Positions 50,598 to 60,848 are shown, numbered from the stretch's first letter. The stretch: DNA of 64,000 bases from Spirochaetota bacterium (GCA_016214035.1 JACRPF010000022.1:1-64000), one strand, 5' to 3'. Notes: generated by a model not told the origin, from the sequence alone. Made by a program: numbers and translations.

Positions 50598-53500
50598 TTA
50601 TTGTCCGGCGTCCTTTTCCGATATGACCGCGATGTAATTAACATTCATACTTCCGGATTCATTCTCCATGGTTATCGTATGCTTCCCCGCGGTAAGCGAG
50701 AATATCGTCGGCCTGCCTCGCTCGTCAGCGAACGGTGCATGTTTCCAATTGTTCGCCTCGGATGAAAACCCGCCGGTAGGCTGAAATGTCATCATCGTCG
50801 GCGCGGCACCATCAACTGAGACTTTCCGTAAAGCCGGCTGCTCGGTGCAGTATCTGACGACAACAAGGTATTTCCCGTCTGACGGCACCGTGAGCTCCCA
50901 TGAAATTCGATGGCCCTGTACATCCCAATGCGAGATGCTCTGTCCTGATGAACCTATCTTATCGTCTCTCTTTTTCACCGATGCCCCTGTCTCCGAAACG
51001 AAGGCCGACGCATTCACCATCGCTGCCTGTGCAAGCGGGGCATCTTCGATGATGGCCGTGGCAGATGCATTTGCTTCGCGTCCGCCGTCAGTTATGCGAG
51101 CGGTCACCAATATGCCGTTCTTCTGACCGAAGAGCGCCGGCTTTCTCGGTAACGTCAACGTGAACGGCATCACAACACTTTTTCCCGGATCAATGGAAAT
51201 GGTGGTCTTCTCGGGAGCAACTCTGGCATTATCCGCGGTAAGCATCACCGTAACGGCATTTCCGTCACTGCCTGCTGGCTTTGCTATGGTAAGCGATCCT
51301 TTTGTTTCTGTTGTACCGTTGATAGCATCAATGCGCATAGAAACCACCGGTTTTCCGGATTTTGTCGTGACTGCGGAAAGACAGTATGATGTTGTCGGCA
51401 CCTGCGGATATCCCATCGCCTGATGCGCAACATCGATACGGTAGATCGGGTCCTGCATAAGGCATACACGACGGTCGGATGCGGGAATCGCCGTTGCATA
51501 AATAAGAAGGAATTCACCGTCGGATACTATCATCTCTTCGCGCCAGTCTCCAACGACATCTGCCCATGCAACCTGACTTCCGCGTATCTTTTCATATACG
51601 GCAGATCCGTCGAATTTGCGAAGCGCCCCGCCGGTGAATATCTCACGCTGCGGATCTGCGTCCCAGTATACCGCACGCAGGTCCAAGCCTTTATTGAATG
51701 TTTTCTCGTCGGCAATGACGTTTCCCGTTGCCGACCACAGTCTTCGCAGCGGATCGTCGCGTTCACCGCTGTAGCATTCCATTCCGGGATGCTTGGGATC
51801 GATATCTCCGACAAATCCTGTAGAATGAATGTGCGTTGTTGGCTTATCATATCCCCAGATGATCTTTCCCGTGCGCGCATCAGCAAGACACATGCCGTTG
51901 GACTGTTTTTTCGGCTCAATGGCGTAATATATCTCAAGTCCCGGACGGGCCGGATCGATATCGCCGACATAGGCGTGGTCGCAGTGCCCGAGCCCCGTCG
52001 ACCACAGTCCTTCGCCGTTGTCGTCAAGCACGCATGAACCGAGTATCACCTCGTCACGACCGTCGTCGTCCACATCTGCCGCATGCATGTTGTGCTGCCC
52101 CTGACCTCGGTAAAGCCGCGCCTGCGGTCCTTCATCATCGGTGTTCCATGCCCACAATTTGGTGAGCTTACCGCCGTGAAACTGATACGCATCCACTTTC
52201 ATGAACGTATAGGTCCCGCGGGCGACGATGAGGCACGGTGTTTTACCGTCAAGATATGCCACACCAATTTGGTTGCGTGAAAAGTAATTGTAATCGCCGA
52301 GTTCATCGCGAGTCGGCCAGTCGGCGCGTGTGACTTCTTTTCCCGTCATGCCGTCGAGGATGGAGATGTATTCCTTCCCGCTTCTTACGGCTCCGTCCGG
52401 ATCGCGGGGGTCACCCTCGCCGGTCTTTACCGCGACCTCGGCTTTACCATCGCCGTCAAAGTCAAAGACGACATATGGCGAATACCAGATGCCGAGCTCG
52501 ATAGACCAGCCGAGGTCATATTGCCAGAGCTGTTTTCCGTCAGCAAGATATGCTTCAATTTTATACGTATTTGTGCTCTTTTTCCAATAATCGCACGCAA
52601 TGCACGGGTCCACATAATTTACGTTCGGCTGCTTGACCACATAATCATACACGCCGTCTCCGTTAAGATCGGCGATACCTGCTTTTTGGAATTTTGTTCC
52701 GGTGCGTATTGACAGATACGGTTCTCCCGCTTTCGCAATATAGCCCGTCGTGTCAGCACTGTCGGTCTCTTTTCCACCGATCACCGCAACAACCCGGTAC
52801 GATGCTTCCGGAACGGGTTCGCGGTCGATGAAATCCGTTGTTTCAATCAATGGAGTCTTCGTTAGAAGCACCGGTGCGCTGTTGTTGGGTATACGATAGA
52901 TATTGAACGCTATCGAATCGGGATCATCCTTCAGGAGACGCCAGTTCAGATATATATCGCTGTTGCGTGCTATTGCGATGAGTGATCGCGACATCTTTTC
53001 AACTATGCGCTGTTCTGCAAAACCTCTGGTAAGTGGTTTTTTTACTTTCGGCGGCGGCGGTGCCGTCGGTGCAAGTGTGATATCGTCGGCAACAATATCC
53101 ATTTTCCCGTTACCGGTGAGCCGCACATATATTTCATCGCATCCCTGAGGTATCTCGGCCGTTGATTCAATCAGCGTCCATGCTCCATCGCTCGTGAATT
53201 TCTTTCCGGTTCCGATATCCCACGTAAGCACTTTTCCCTGACCGCGGGAACTTATCTGCACATTCAGCATTTTCGGATTATCTGTCTTTACCCAGGCTGA
53301 TACCTTATAGAACGTTCCCGGTTTCACCCGAATCATCGTCCCCGAACTGAACGCCCAGTCTTTTTCTCCATCGCTGGATATTTTTATCGCCTGACTGCCC
53401 TTGTGCGCATCAGCACATACTGCTGCGCTGCCTTTATTGTCTCGTGACCACCAGGAAAATCCGCTTGTTTCAATCGAACCTTCAAAGTCAGCAGTGAATA

Positions 53501-54029
53501 CCGCTGCTGATGCGACTTCGGGTGCTGCCGCTTTCACCGGTGTAAGATAGATACAGTCGAAATAGCAGTTGCCCGGTGATTTTTTATCTGCAAACCGGTC
53601 ATCAAACCATAATTCCAGTGACCCTCCGCTGACCGTCATGTTACCGACACTGCCGCCGCTGCTGATAAGGTTCGTCCACGTTACTCCGCCGTCACGCGAA
53701 AAGCCAAGCCCTCTGCCGAACTTAACAGTTACTGTATATGAACCGTCGGGAATGCCGGTAAGTACGGTGTGAAGCATCGGAGCGCCTTCTTCATTGGATG
53801 TCCTGTCTTTACTGACACTGGGTGACCGAAATACCGTTCCGCCCGTCCATTTTTTTGCGGCGTCCTTATCGGTTGTCCAAAGATTCCATTTTGTTGCCGA
53901 GTCTTTATCTTTTTCCCAGGCGTCCCGCGGTGTTGTGTATAGTTCCGGCTCAAAAGATAACTGTTGTGCCATCGATGGCAGAATTGCGATCAAAAAAATG
54001 CATACTATAGCCGTTAATTTTTGACACAT
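50598..54029 (-). CDS. Rhamnogalacturonan lyase, polysaccharide lyase family 11, with extra binding domains
   Basis: The start is at MCQKLTAIVCIFLIAILPSMA with GGAGA 7 bases upstream; an in-frame TTG lies 12 bases earlier. The 1143-residue protein is larger than the PL11 core (about 600). After the signal come two carbohydrate-binding-like beta domains (about 30-170, 180-330), then the PL11 eight-bladed propeller (about 340-930) with typical blocks: IAIARNSDIYLNWRLLKDDPDSIAFNIYR, AGIADLNGDGVYDYVVKQP, WYSPYVVFDFDGDGKAEVAVKTGEG, GQHNMHAADVDDDGRDEVILGS. Calcium-binding DxNxDG/DxDxDG loops are plain. A CBM35-like domain ends it. It cleaves the rhamnogalacturonan-I backbone by beta-elimination outside the cell or in the periplasm. 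Confidence 0.93.
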   Translation of the reverse strand: MCQKLTAIVCIFLIAILPSMAQQLSFEPELYTTPRDAWEKDKDSATKWNLWTTDKDAAKKWTGGTVFRSPSVSKDRTSNEEGAPMLHTVLTGIPDGSYTVTVKFGRGLGFSRDGGVTWTNLISSGGSVGNMTVSGGSLELWFDDRFADKKSPGNCYFDCIYLTPVKAAAPEVASAAVFTADFEGSIETSGFSWWSRDNKGSAAVCADAHKGSQAIKISSDGEKDWAFSSGTMIRVKPGTFYKVSAWVKTDNPKMLNVQISSRGQGKVLTWDIGTGKKFTSDGAWTLIESTAEIPQGCDEIYVRLTGNGKMDIVADDITLAPTAPPPPKVKKPLTRGFAEQRIVEKMSRSLIAIARNSDIYLNWRLLKDDPDSIAFNIYRIPNNSAPVLLTKTPLIETTDFIDREPVPEASYRVVAVIGGKETDSADTTGYIAKAGEPYLSIRTGTKFQKAGIADLNGDGVYDYVVKQPNVNYVDPCIACDYWKKSTNTYKIEAYLADGKQLWQYDLGWSIELGIWYSPYVVFDFDGDGKAEVAVKTGEGDPRDPDGAVRSGKEYISILDGMTGKEVTRADWPTRDELGDYNYFSRNQIGVAYLDGKTPCLIVARGTYTFMKVDAYQFHGGKLTKLWAWNTDDEGPQARLYRGQGQHNMHAADVDDDGRDEVILGSCVLDDNGEGLWSTGLGHCDHAYVGDIDPARPGLEIYYAIEPKKQSNGMCLADARTGKIIWGYDKPTTHIHSTGFVGDIDPKHPGMECYSGERDDPLRRLWSATGNVIADEKTFNKGLDLRAVYWDADPQREIFTGGALRKFDGSAVYEKIRGSQVAWADVVGDWREEMIVSDGEFLLIYATAIPASDRRVCLMQDPIYRIDVAHQAMGYPQVPTTSYCLSAVTTKSGKPVVSMRIDAINGTTETKGSLTIAKPAGSDGNAVTVMLTADNARVAPEKTTISIDPGKSVVMPFTLTLPRKPALFGQKNGILVTARITDGGREANASATAIIEDAPLAQAAMVNASAFVSETGASVKKRDDKIGSSGQSISHWDVQGHRISWELTVPSDGKYLVVVRYCTEQPALRKVSVDGAAPTMMTFQPTGGFSSEANNWKHAPFADERGRPTIFSLTAGKHTITMENESGSMNVNYIAVISEKDAGQ

Positions 54030-54064
54030 AAATGTCTCCAAAAACAGTATTCAGACACACTGAA

Positions 54065-54093
54065 AGTATAGTACAAACAATCACTTTTGTCAT
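54065..54093 (-). promoter_or_regulatory. Promoter candidate of the PL11 lyase operon
   Basis: On the minus strand ATGACA (54093-54088), a 17-bp spacer and TATACT (54070-54065), about 35 bases before the lyase ATG. Confidence 0.5.
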
Positions 54094-54159
54094 TGGAGAA
54101 AAGCGACATATGCTTGAAAAAATACGACAGATCTCGCTAATTATTCTTAAAAATCGTCA

Positions 54160-55557
54160 CTAGAACGTTAACGCCACCGTTACGGTTGCCGACATGCCGT
54201 TTATAAGACCCGTATAAGGTGAAGCCAAAGTGTATTCACCATTCTCCGTGCCAACATTGCCGGAAAGCGAGCAACCAATTGTAAAATTATATACAGGGTT
54301 GTAACTAATGCCCGCCACGACTACTCCCGACCAATCGCTGCAGTTGGCGATAACATTAAAATTGAAAGTCATATCTGATAATATGAACTTTGAAACCGAT
54401 ACGGCAAGAAACCCGTAATGCACACCAAAGTAATTCGGTTCATATAAACTGAACAGCGCATATTTCTTAATTTGATCGGAATCACGAAATCCGTCACCAT
54501 TATACCCGCCAGCATTGTAAAAATATTCGCCTAAAACGGTAAGTCTATCCTTCACATCAAGTACATCGAAGCTTTTCGAAAAACCAACGCAGATGCGCGG
54601 CACCCATTCATTTGATACCTGTTGAGTATAATAGGTCGTATAATTCGTTGTTATTGGAAAAGTAATCGATACATTCGATGAGTACAATCGATTCTTGTTA
54701 TCTCCGTACGACAGACTTGCCTCGCCGCGAACATCAACATTGATAAACGGAATACGTCCGGTCAGGTCTGCGGCATATACCGGACGATATCCTTTGCTCG
54801 CCACACCCGATACCGAACCTTCCCATCCGAATAAAAGCGCTTCAATCTTTCCGGCAACGCCGATGTCGTCGAAATTTTTTATATCTTTCATATTGAGAAA
54901 GCCGTACAAATTCGCTGTAGTTCCAAACGGCACATGCATCTTAATACCGTAGGTACCCTCTCTAGTTAGATTCGCCGTCGTTATATTGGCAAAATCTTTT
55001 TTCTGGATATTAATGAGATCTGAAGGATTCCAAAAGTAACCCTGCCCCCAGGCTAAGACCTGCTTACCAGTGCGAAGATATACAACTTTGGCTATATTTG
55101 CGTCGATGAATAGTTCTTTGACTGTCAGTATGAGGTTGTTCGTTTCTCCAAGCGTCCAATAATTGGTCGTCAGCTTGTTCGTCGAGACCAATGCCACATT
55201 TTTGCCACCAATCTCGCCGAGTGGATTATATGTTATAGCCAAGTCCGCATAACCCTTAATACTCTCACGAAGACGGATATCAACATATAATTCGGCATTA
55301 AGCTTTGTCCCAAGAGAATTGCTGTTGTACCACTCAATCCCTTTGGCCTGTACGAAATCGCGTACCATATTATACGACGATATGCTCGTAAGCTGCCCGG
55401 TAAGGCTGAACAACGACGTCGGTTCATCAACGTTCGTCGTTCCTACTTTCACCACGGCGTTTGTCTTCAGATCGAGATCGGTGTTCAACAGGTCTGACAG
55501 GTCATTTGCGCCGAACAGCGGCAGCAGCATGGCGAAAAACAGAATATACTTTTTCAT
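54160..55557 (-). CDS. Outer-membrane beta-barrel protein of the Lol-like operon
   Basis: This 465-residue protein has a signal peptide (MKKYILFFAMLLPLFGAN). The mature part is built of beta-strands (LNAELYVDIRLRESIKGYADLAITYN, KELFIDANIAKVVYLRTGKQVLAWGQGYFWNPSDLINIQ). Its last residues, MSATVTVALTF, end in Phe as barrels do. It resembles the DUF1302-like barrels found with LolCDE-type exporters, although I cannot assign the family firmly. It is the last gene of the operon 60541-54160. The gap of 73 bp to the LolA-like gene holds a CCCCTTTCCC palindrome. Confidence 0.75.
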   Translation of the reverse strand: MKKYILFFAMLLPLFGANDLSDLLNTDLDLKTNAVVKVGTTNVDEPTSLFSLTGQLTSISSYNMVRDFVQAKGIEWYNSNSLGTKLNAELYVDIRLRESIKGYADLAITYNPLGEIGGKNVALVSTNKLTTNYWTLGETNNLILTVKELFIDANIAKVVYLRTGKQVLAWGQGYFWNPSDLINIQKKDFANITTANLTREGTYGIKMHVPFGTTANLYGFLNMKDIKNFDDIGVAGKIEALLFGWEGSVSGVASKGYRPVYAADLTGRIPFINVDVRGEASLSYGDNKNRLYSSNVSITFPITTNYTTYYTQQVSNEWVPRICVGFSKSFDVLDVKDRLTVLGEYFYNAGGYNGDGFRDSDQIKKYALFSLYEPNYFGVHYGFLAVSVSKFILSDMTFNFNVIANCSDWSGVVVAGISYNPVYNFTIGCSLSGNVGTENGEYTLASPYTGLINGMSATVTVALTF

Positions 55558-55585
55558 AACGAAACCTCCACAATATCGTAGTGCT

Positions 55586-55629
55586 CTCCCCTTTCCCTTT
55601 TTGACGGGGAACGGGGCCGGGGGATAGGG
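55586..55629. repeat. CCCCTTTCCC palindrome, copy 3
   Basis: CCCCTTTCCC (55588-55597) pairs imperfectly with GGGGAACGGGG (55607-55616), followed by CCGGGGGATAGGG. It lies between the LolA-like and barrel genes and may attenuate the operon. Confidence 0.6.
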
Positions 55630-55630
55630 T

Positions 55631-56398
55631 TTATTTGCTCAGGTTCTCCAGATACGCCTTGGTGAATATCGTTTCGGAAATAGGGTCGGTCTTGATATCG
55701 GTAATCTGCATACCGCTTAAATTCCCTTTTTCAAATTCATCGATGAATGTCGTTTTCACCGGAACATATTTCCCGTCAATGATGGTATATTCACGGTAGA
55801 TGACTGTGCTCATGAGTGTTCCCGAAAGCGAATATGCCTTTACCTGGCGCGGGAGCAGCAGATCGCGATCGACCCACATTTCCTGTTTCGGATAGGTCAC
55901 GTCATTCTTAAAGGCGATAAGCGTTATTTTATATACGGGAAGACTGTTCTTGCCGAGCGTCGTCTCTTCGACGATCTCAATCCCCTTTGCGTCCTTAAGC
56001 GGTTTATACTGATCCACGAGCTTGCGCTCCTCAAAATCACCGGCTTTGGCGTCAGAACCCTCGATGGTCTCGTCGCGGTTGATGTGCGTAAACGTGCGCG
56101 TGTTCTTGCGGTACATCCACATATCATCACCGACTTTCAGATAGCCGTTGCCCTTGTCCGCATCGGGTTTGTCGATTATCATCATAAACGAATCTGTCTT
56201 GTCGCGGCGGAAATACCGCATCTCAAGCTGTTTGATGCCCTGTCCGGTCTTCTGCTGCAGGATAGTGACGCGCGCGCTCACGTCGCCTGTCTGTTCACTC
56301 AGATAATCCACCTTTTTCATAATATCGGTGGCTGTCGGTTTTGCGCCGAACGCGCATGCCGCCACGGCGATTGATAATGCTGCGATTCTCAGTTTCAT
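55631..56398 (-). CDS. Outer-membrane lipoprotein-sorting (LolA-like) protein
   Basis: This 255-residue protein has a signal peptide (MKLRIAALSIAVAACAFGA). The mature part is a LolA/LolB-like half-barrel with blocks LEMRYFRRDKTDSFMMIIDKPDADKGNGYLKVGDDMWMY, FTHINRDETIEGSDAKAGDFEERKLVDQYKP, YPKQEMWVDRDLLLPRQVKAYSLSGTLMSTVIY. Such proteins are thought to carry lipids or lipoproteins through the periplasm. Placement directly after two FtsX-type permease genes and before a beta-barrel supports an export role with those partners. Confidence 0.87.
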   Translation of the reverse strand: MKLRIAALSIAVAACAFGAKPTATDIMKKVDYLSEQTGDVSARVTILQQKTGQGIKQLEMRYFRRDKTDSFMMIIDKPDADKGNGYLKVGDDMWMYRKNTRTFTHINRDETIEGSDAKAGDFEERKLVDQYKPLKDAKGIEIVEETTLGKNSLPVYKITLIAFKNDVTYPKQEMWVDRDLLLPRQVKAYSLSGTLMSTVIYREYTIIDGKYVPVKTTFIDEFEKGNLSGMQITDIKTDPISETIFTKAYLENLSK

Positions 56399-56449
56399 GG
56401 TAAAGCTCCTTGGATATTTTCCAGCAGATGATGCAACATCTGCTTTGTA

Positions 56450-58222
56450 TCATTCATAATGCCGTAATGCATCCGATGCTGAAAGATTTGCCGCGCGGCG
56501 GGCGGGCCAGAACGTGACGAACGCGGTAATGAACGTGATAGCGATGATATACGATATTACCATTGCCGGTGTCGTGAGAAAATACAGGTGCCGTTCATAG
56601 AGAAACATTGAAAAGATGTTGTCGGTGACGATGGTGAAACGGCTTGCAATGAACATGAGGATGAACGCCATCACGGTTCCGCCGGCTGACGCGAACAACG
56701 CCAGATATGACGTTTCGAAGACGAACGACATAAGCACATCACCGCGCTGCATGCCGATGGCGCGTATTGTGCCGATTTCACGCGTACGTTCGCGTATTGT
56801 CATGCGAAGCGTGTTGAACACGCCTATCAGAATGATGAAAAAAAGTATAAGAACGATGGCGATGGCGATGCCTGTCACCACATTGCCGATCTGGTTGACT
56901 ATCTCCATCGATTCATACAGAGTGGCGACGTCAAGCACTGCTATCGACGGTTTTTCCCTCCGCAGTGTACGCATCTTATCCATCATCTCCTGGGTGGTGG
57001 ATGTGCGGTCCAGCAGTTTCCATTCCCGCGCAAGCACGTTTGTAACTGCGCCTGCCGGTTGATACGCGGCGCCGATGCCGGCGATGTACCGCGGCAGCAT
57101 TTCATAATATTTTTTCTTCGCCATCACCGCATCCGACGTCAGTGCCGAATACGTTCCGCAATTCGTACCCGGATCAAACACGGCAGTCACAACATAATTG
57201 TTTTCAAGTATATTTGAACCGAATTGAGACATATACTTCAATGAAACCGGACTGCCCGTACCGACGCCGAGTTTCACAGCCAGCGGGCGCGACAATGCGA
57301 TTGCATGTTCCTGTTTTTTATCACCGAACGCCGCATATGAACCCGTGATTGGTTTAAGCAAACCGTTCAATTGATTCAGTGCGGCATTATTGGTATATAC
57401 GCCGAACAATGTCGCATCCTGACTTCCTCCGTTCGCGGAAATCGTGCCAAATAATCCGAGATATCCCGGCACCAATTTTTCATACAACCGGTTTGCGGTG
57501 GCAATCACTTTTTTCTGATCATCAACTTTCTTGAGAACAATCTTGAGCGCACCGGATTCCTGCGGCGCATATCCCAGAAGACTGCGCACCGTTTTAGCGT
57601 CAAGGTATGAGACGAATGTCATCATGGGATTGGCCGCGCTCACGATGGATGCAACAGAAAGCAGTGCCGTCTGTTCCTGCCCGCTCACCGTTCTCAGACG
57701 CATGCGAATTTTATCGCGCGCCTTAACATTAAGACCCTTCGCCTGTGATTCGCCGATGATAACCGGATTCTCAAGCGTGCCGTTCGTCATATCAACGATA
57801 CTTCCGCTCTTCACTTTCGGAAATGTACTCAAAAAACCGTCGTCCATCTCGACACCGACGACCATGAGCATGCCGGATTTTCCGTTCCCCACCGCCTGAC
57901 CGGCGATCATGAGGTCTTCCATTACAAAATCAATGCCCTTAACTTCGTTTGAGATAATATTCATGATGCGCACTTTGTCGCGTATCATGGATGACCCCTG
58001 AATCTTCCCCTTCTCACCGATGGTCACCTTGATATGTCCCTGTGAATATACCATCATCTTGTTAAGAATCAGATCCACCATCCCCGACGCAAACGAGGTG
58101 AGAATAATGAGTACTGTGACGCCGAAACCGATGGCAAGACCGAGAAAAAGACTGCGTCGTTTCTGACGGAAAAGATTCCTCAGGCTCAACGAGCTTAACA
58201 GTTTCAGTTTTGCACTATTCAT
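56450..58222 (-). CDS. ABC transporter permease, FtsX/LolE-like (second)
   Basis: This 590-residue protein has one N-terminal span (SLFLGLAIGFGVTVLIILTSFASGMV), a large periplasmic domain (about 50-400) and three C-terminal spans (ITGIAIAIVLILFFIILIGVFNTLRMTIRERTREIGTIRAIGMQRGDVLMSFVFE, then two more). The MTIRERTREIGTIRAIG block is the FtsX coupling motif. It would pair with the neighbouring permease and the ATPase. It lies 11 bp after the first permease gene. Confidence 0.92.
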   Translation of the reverse strand: MNSAKLKLLSSLSLRNLFRQKRRSLFLGLAIGFGVTVLIILTSFASGMVDLILNKMMVYSQGHIKVTIGEKGKIQGSSMIRDKVRIMNIISNEVKGIDFVMEDLMIAGQAVGNGKSGMLMVVGVEMDDGFLSTFPKVKSGSIVDMTNGTLENPVIIGESQAKGLNVKARDKIRMRLRTVSGQEQTALLSVASIVSAANPMMTFVSYLDAKTVRSLLGYAPQESGALKIVLKKVDDQKKVIATANRLYEKLVPGYLGLFGTISANGGSQDATLFGVYTNNAALNQLNGLLKPITGSYAAFGDKKQEHAIALSRPLAVKLGVGTGSPVSLKYMSQFGSNILENNYVVTAVFDPGTNCGTYSALTSDAVMAKKKYYEMLPRYIAGIGAAYQPAGAVTNVLAREWKLLDRTSTTQEMMDKMRTLRREKPSIAVLDVATLYESMEIVNQIGNVVTGIAIAIVLILFFIILIGVFNTLRMTIRERTREIGTIRAIGMQRGDVLMSFVFETSYLALFASAGGTVMAFILMFIASRFTIVTDNIFSMFLYERHLYFLTTPAMVISYIIAITFITAFVTFWPARRAANLSASDALRHYE

Positions 58223-58233
58223 AGTCGACTTCC

Positions 58234-59835
58234 TTAATCCCGTGCTATCGCTTCAAGCGGCGTTATCTTCCGCGCCAGCATCGCCGGATACAGTGTTGAA
58301 AGCAGTGTAACGATGGTCAGCAATACTATCGATGTGATGATCTCGCCCGCGCCGTACACCGGCATGAGCGAATCACCGCCGAAAAAAAGCTGCGCGAACG
58401 GATTTTCACTGGTGATATTCATCGAACGAACGACCGCTGTTGCAATCGCCGTAACAAACATACCAAGCGCTCCCGCTGCAGCAGCCAGCACCGCAGTCTC
58501 AGCGATGAACATGCTGAGAATGAAACTTTTCTGAGCGCCCACAGCCCGCATCATTCCTATTTCTGTCACTCGTTCCATCGCCGCCATCGACAGCGTATTC
58601 ATGATAATGATGGCGGCAACGAAATAGAGAAATCCCACGAACACGATGACAACCATGCGGAAGAAGAATGTCCATTGTCCTATACCGCCCGCGGCCTTGC
58701 CCCATGTCACCGCTTTGCAGTCGAGTTTTTCTTTCTTGAACGTATCATTCCACTGTTTCGCGATTTTATTAAGATCGTATTTTTTTCCGGGTTTGAGTTT
58801 CACAAGAATATGTGTATACGCGCCGCCGGTAGTTCCCTCAGCCAGCTTCTTTTCCTGAGCTTCCTTCACCGATGCAAGCACCGCATCGGTATCGGCGGCA
58901 TCGAAATCGGCGGACAGAAGTGCCGCATCGGATTTATTCACTTTCACCGCTTCAGTGACATGCAGAAATCCCATCGCCTGGCGGTATGTATCTATGTCAA
59001 CCACATTGAAATTGTCACCGAGCATGGCGTCGAGATTCCGATAACGGGCTACACCCGAAACATCAAGCTTAATGTCGGTTGCGTATTCACCGCCCATTCC
59101 CATGAACACGATGTTTGACTTCTGTTCAATGGTCGGCGCTAACTCACGCGCCATTGCATCCAAATTGGTAGTACTCATCAATGATGCCATAGCTACCGGT
59201 TTTTTCGCTTTCGCTGCCTTTTTAAAACGTTCCATAGCACGCATCTTCATCTGATCGCGCGCTGTTTCGCAGTAATTTGAGATATTCATCGGGACGTTCA
59301 TCGGCGTGACCCAGTATGAATTCGCCGAATAGAAATTCTTCCTGATCCGCTGCATCACCACCGTTTCCTGCTTGCCGGGAGTTATCATGCGTCCCTCGAT
59401 GACGACGATGTTCGTATTGAACACACGCTGATACTCGGCGACGTCAATCCCGATAAGTCCGCAGAACCCCGACATGTTCATGTCGGACGATTCACTGATC
59501 ACCATTCCCATCCCGATACCGATGGGAATGACGGCATCAATATCCTTCTGTGAACGTATTACCGTCTGCGCCTTCTGCGCATCCTTGAGCGCATAGATAT
59601 TGAAATCGCTCATATTGCCGAACATATCATCGCCGGAACGGTTCGTGGAAAATACGACGATATGTCCGAAAAAGCTTTCGACGATGTTCTTTTCAATGCC
59701 TTTCTCAAGTCCGGCAACCATGGAAAAACCCGCACTCATGATGAGCGCACCCACAAAAATGATTATTCCGATGACAATGCTTTTTCCTTTATGCCGCCAG
59801 AGATTCCGCCATGCAATTTTTAATAACAGTTCCAT
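58234..59835 (-). CDS. ABC transporter permease, FtsX/LolC-like (first)
   Basis: The start is set at MELLLKIAWRNLWRHKGKS with GGGGG upstream; the frame extends 18 codons further without support. The 533-residue protein has one N-terminal span, a periplasmic domain (about 50-360) and three C-terminal spans, with AMERVTEIGMMRAVGAQKSFILSMF as the FtsX coupling motif. With the ATPase and the other permease it should form a mechanotransmission-type ABC complex like LolCDE, which extracts lipoproteins from the inner membrane. The start lies 16 bp after the ATPase stop. Confidence 0.92.
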   Translation of the reverse strand: MELLLKIAWRNLWRHKGKSIVIGIIIFVGALIMSAGFSMVAGLEKGIEKNIVESFFGHIVVFSTNRSGDDMFGNMSDFNIYALKDAQKAQTVIRSQKDIDAVIPIGIGMGMVISESSDMNMSGFCGLIGIDVAEYQRVFNTNIVVIEGRMITPGKQETVVMQRIRKNFYSANSYWVTPMNVPMNISNYCETARDQMKMRAMERFKKAAKAKKPVAMASLMSTTNLDAMARELAPTIEQKSNIVFMGMGGEYATDIKLDVSGVARYRNLDAMLGDNFNVVDIDTYRQAMGFLHVTEAVKVNKSDAALLSADFDAADTDAVLASVKEAQEKKLAEGTTGGAYTHILVKLKPGKKYDLNKIAKQWNDTFKKEKLDCKAVTWGKAAGGIGQWTFFFRMVVIVFVGFLYFVAAIIIMNTLSMAAMERVTEIGMMRAVGAQKSFILSMFIAETAVLAAAAGALGMFVTAIATAVVRSMNITSENPFAQLFFGGDSLMPVYGAGEIITSIVLLTIVTLLSTLYPAMLARKITPLEAIARD

Positions 59836-59851
59836 GAAAGCCCCCGGCGCG

Positions 59852-60541
59852 CTAGTGCGCGGCCCCCGATTCAGTAATAACACCGTCACGGATCTTCACC
59901 ACTTTCTGTGCATACTGGAGCACTTCCGGGTCATGGGTTGAAAAAATAAACGTGGTTTTTTCAATCTTATTCAATTCCTGCATGAGCGCAAGAATTTCAT
60001 TGCTGGTAACCGTATCAAGGTTCGCTGTGGGTTCATCGGCAAGGATAATCTTCGGTTTTGTCACAAGTGCGCGCGCAATGGCCACACGCTGACGTTGACC
60101 ACCGGACAGTTCAGCCGGTTTATGTGTAAGATACGGCGTAAGACCAACTTCTTCAATAAAATATTCCGCACGCTTGCGTACTTCCGCTTTCGATAGTGAT
60201 TTCATGAGCAGGAGCGGAAATTCGACATTCTCAAGTATATTGAGCACGGGTATCAGATTGAACGTCTGAAATATGAAACCGATTGTATAGAGACGCAAGT
60301 CGGTAAGCTCACTGTCGGTCATCGTGGTGACTTCTTTTCCGCTCACCCGAACCGAACCCGCGGTTGCATGATCGATAAGACCTATGATATTGAGCATCGT
60401 TGTTTTTCCGCTGCCTGAAGGACCTACAATAGAAAGAAATTCCCCCTCTTCAACACTGAAATCAACACCCCGCAGCGCATGTACGGTGGTGTCGCCGAGG
60501 GGATAATCCTTCGTAACCTGTTTCATTTCGATGATGGCCAT
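59852..60541 (-). CDS. lolD: ABC transporter ATP-binding protein, LolD-like
   Basis: In this 229-residue ATPase, Walker A is GPSGSGKTT (residues 40-48), the signature is LSGGQRQRVAIARAL and Walker B is IILADEPTANLD. Sequence style is the MacB/LolD subfamily. It drives the two adjacent FtsX-type permeases. It is the first gene of a five-gene operon ending at the barrel. ATP hydrolysis in the cytoplasm would power lipoprotein or lipid release to the LolA-like protein. The symbol is a working name; MacB-type export is also possible. Confidence 0.88.
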   Translation of the reverse strand: MAIIEMKQVTKDYPLGDTTVHALRGVDFSVEEGEFLSIVGPSGSGKTTMLNIIGLIDHATAGSVRVSGKEVTTMTDSELTDLRLYTIGFIFQTFNLIPVLNILENVEFPLLLMKSLSKAEVRKRAEYFIEEVGLTPYLTHKPAELSGGQRQRVAIARALVTKPKIILADEPTANLDTVTSNEILALMQELNKIEKTTFIFSTHDPEVLQYAQKVVKIRDGVITESGAAH

Positions 60542-60848
60542 TGTTCGCTCCTTATATTGTACGCGTACAGATAAACACCGGATTGTGTGATTTGTGTCAC
60601 CTATACTGACGCTTTATATCCCGTTTTATTGCACAGGACCGTTCGGCCAATAACACTACCGTATTCCATTGGAATGTCAAATTCGTTGCCGCTCTTTTTT
60701 ATAACGATCTATAAAACGATTTTACACTTTTATTATTTATGTGTTATCTTTTTCTCTTCAGCAACGACAGATAATGATTGATGGAAGCATCGGTCACTTT
60801 GAAATTCGCGGAAATATCACCGGCATAAAAGTTACCGGTGCATGCACA
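60542..60848. other. Intergenic gap between argC and the Lol-like operon
   Basis: This 307-bp AT-rich gap has no open frame worth calling. A small hairpin, CACCGG (60818-60823) pairing with CCGGTG (60835-60840), lies just after the argC stop but lacks a T run, so I do not call it a terminator. A 10-bp palindrome GTACGCGTAC (60560-60569) precedes the operon start. Confidence 0.4.

Noticed and set aside
60818-60840. Hairpin after argC as a terminator
   Set aside because: The stem is only six pairs and no T run follows on the minus strand.
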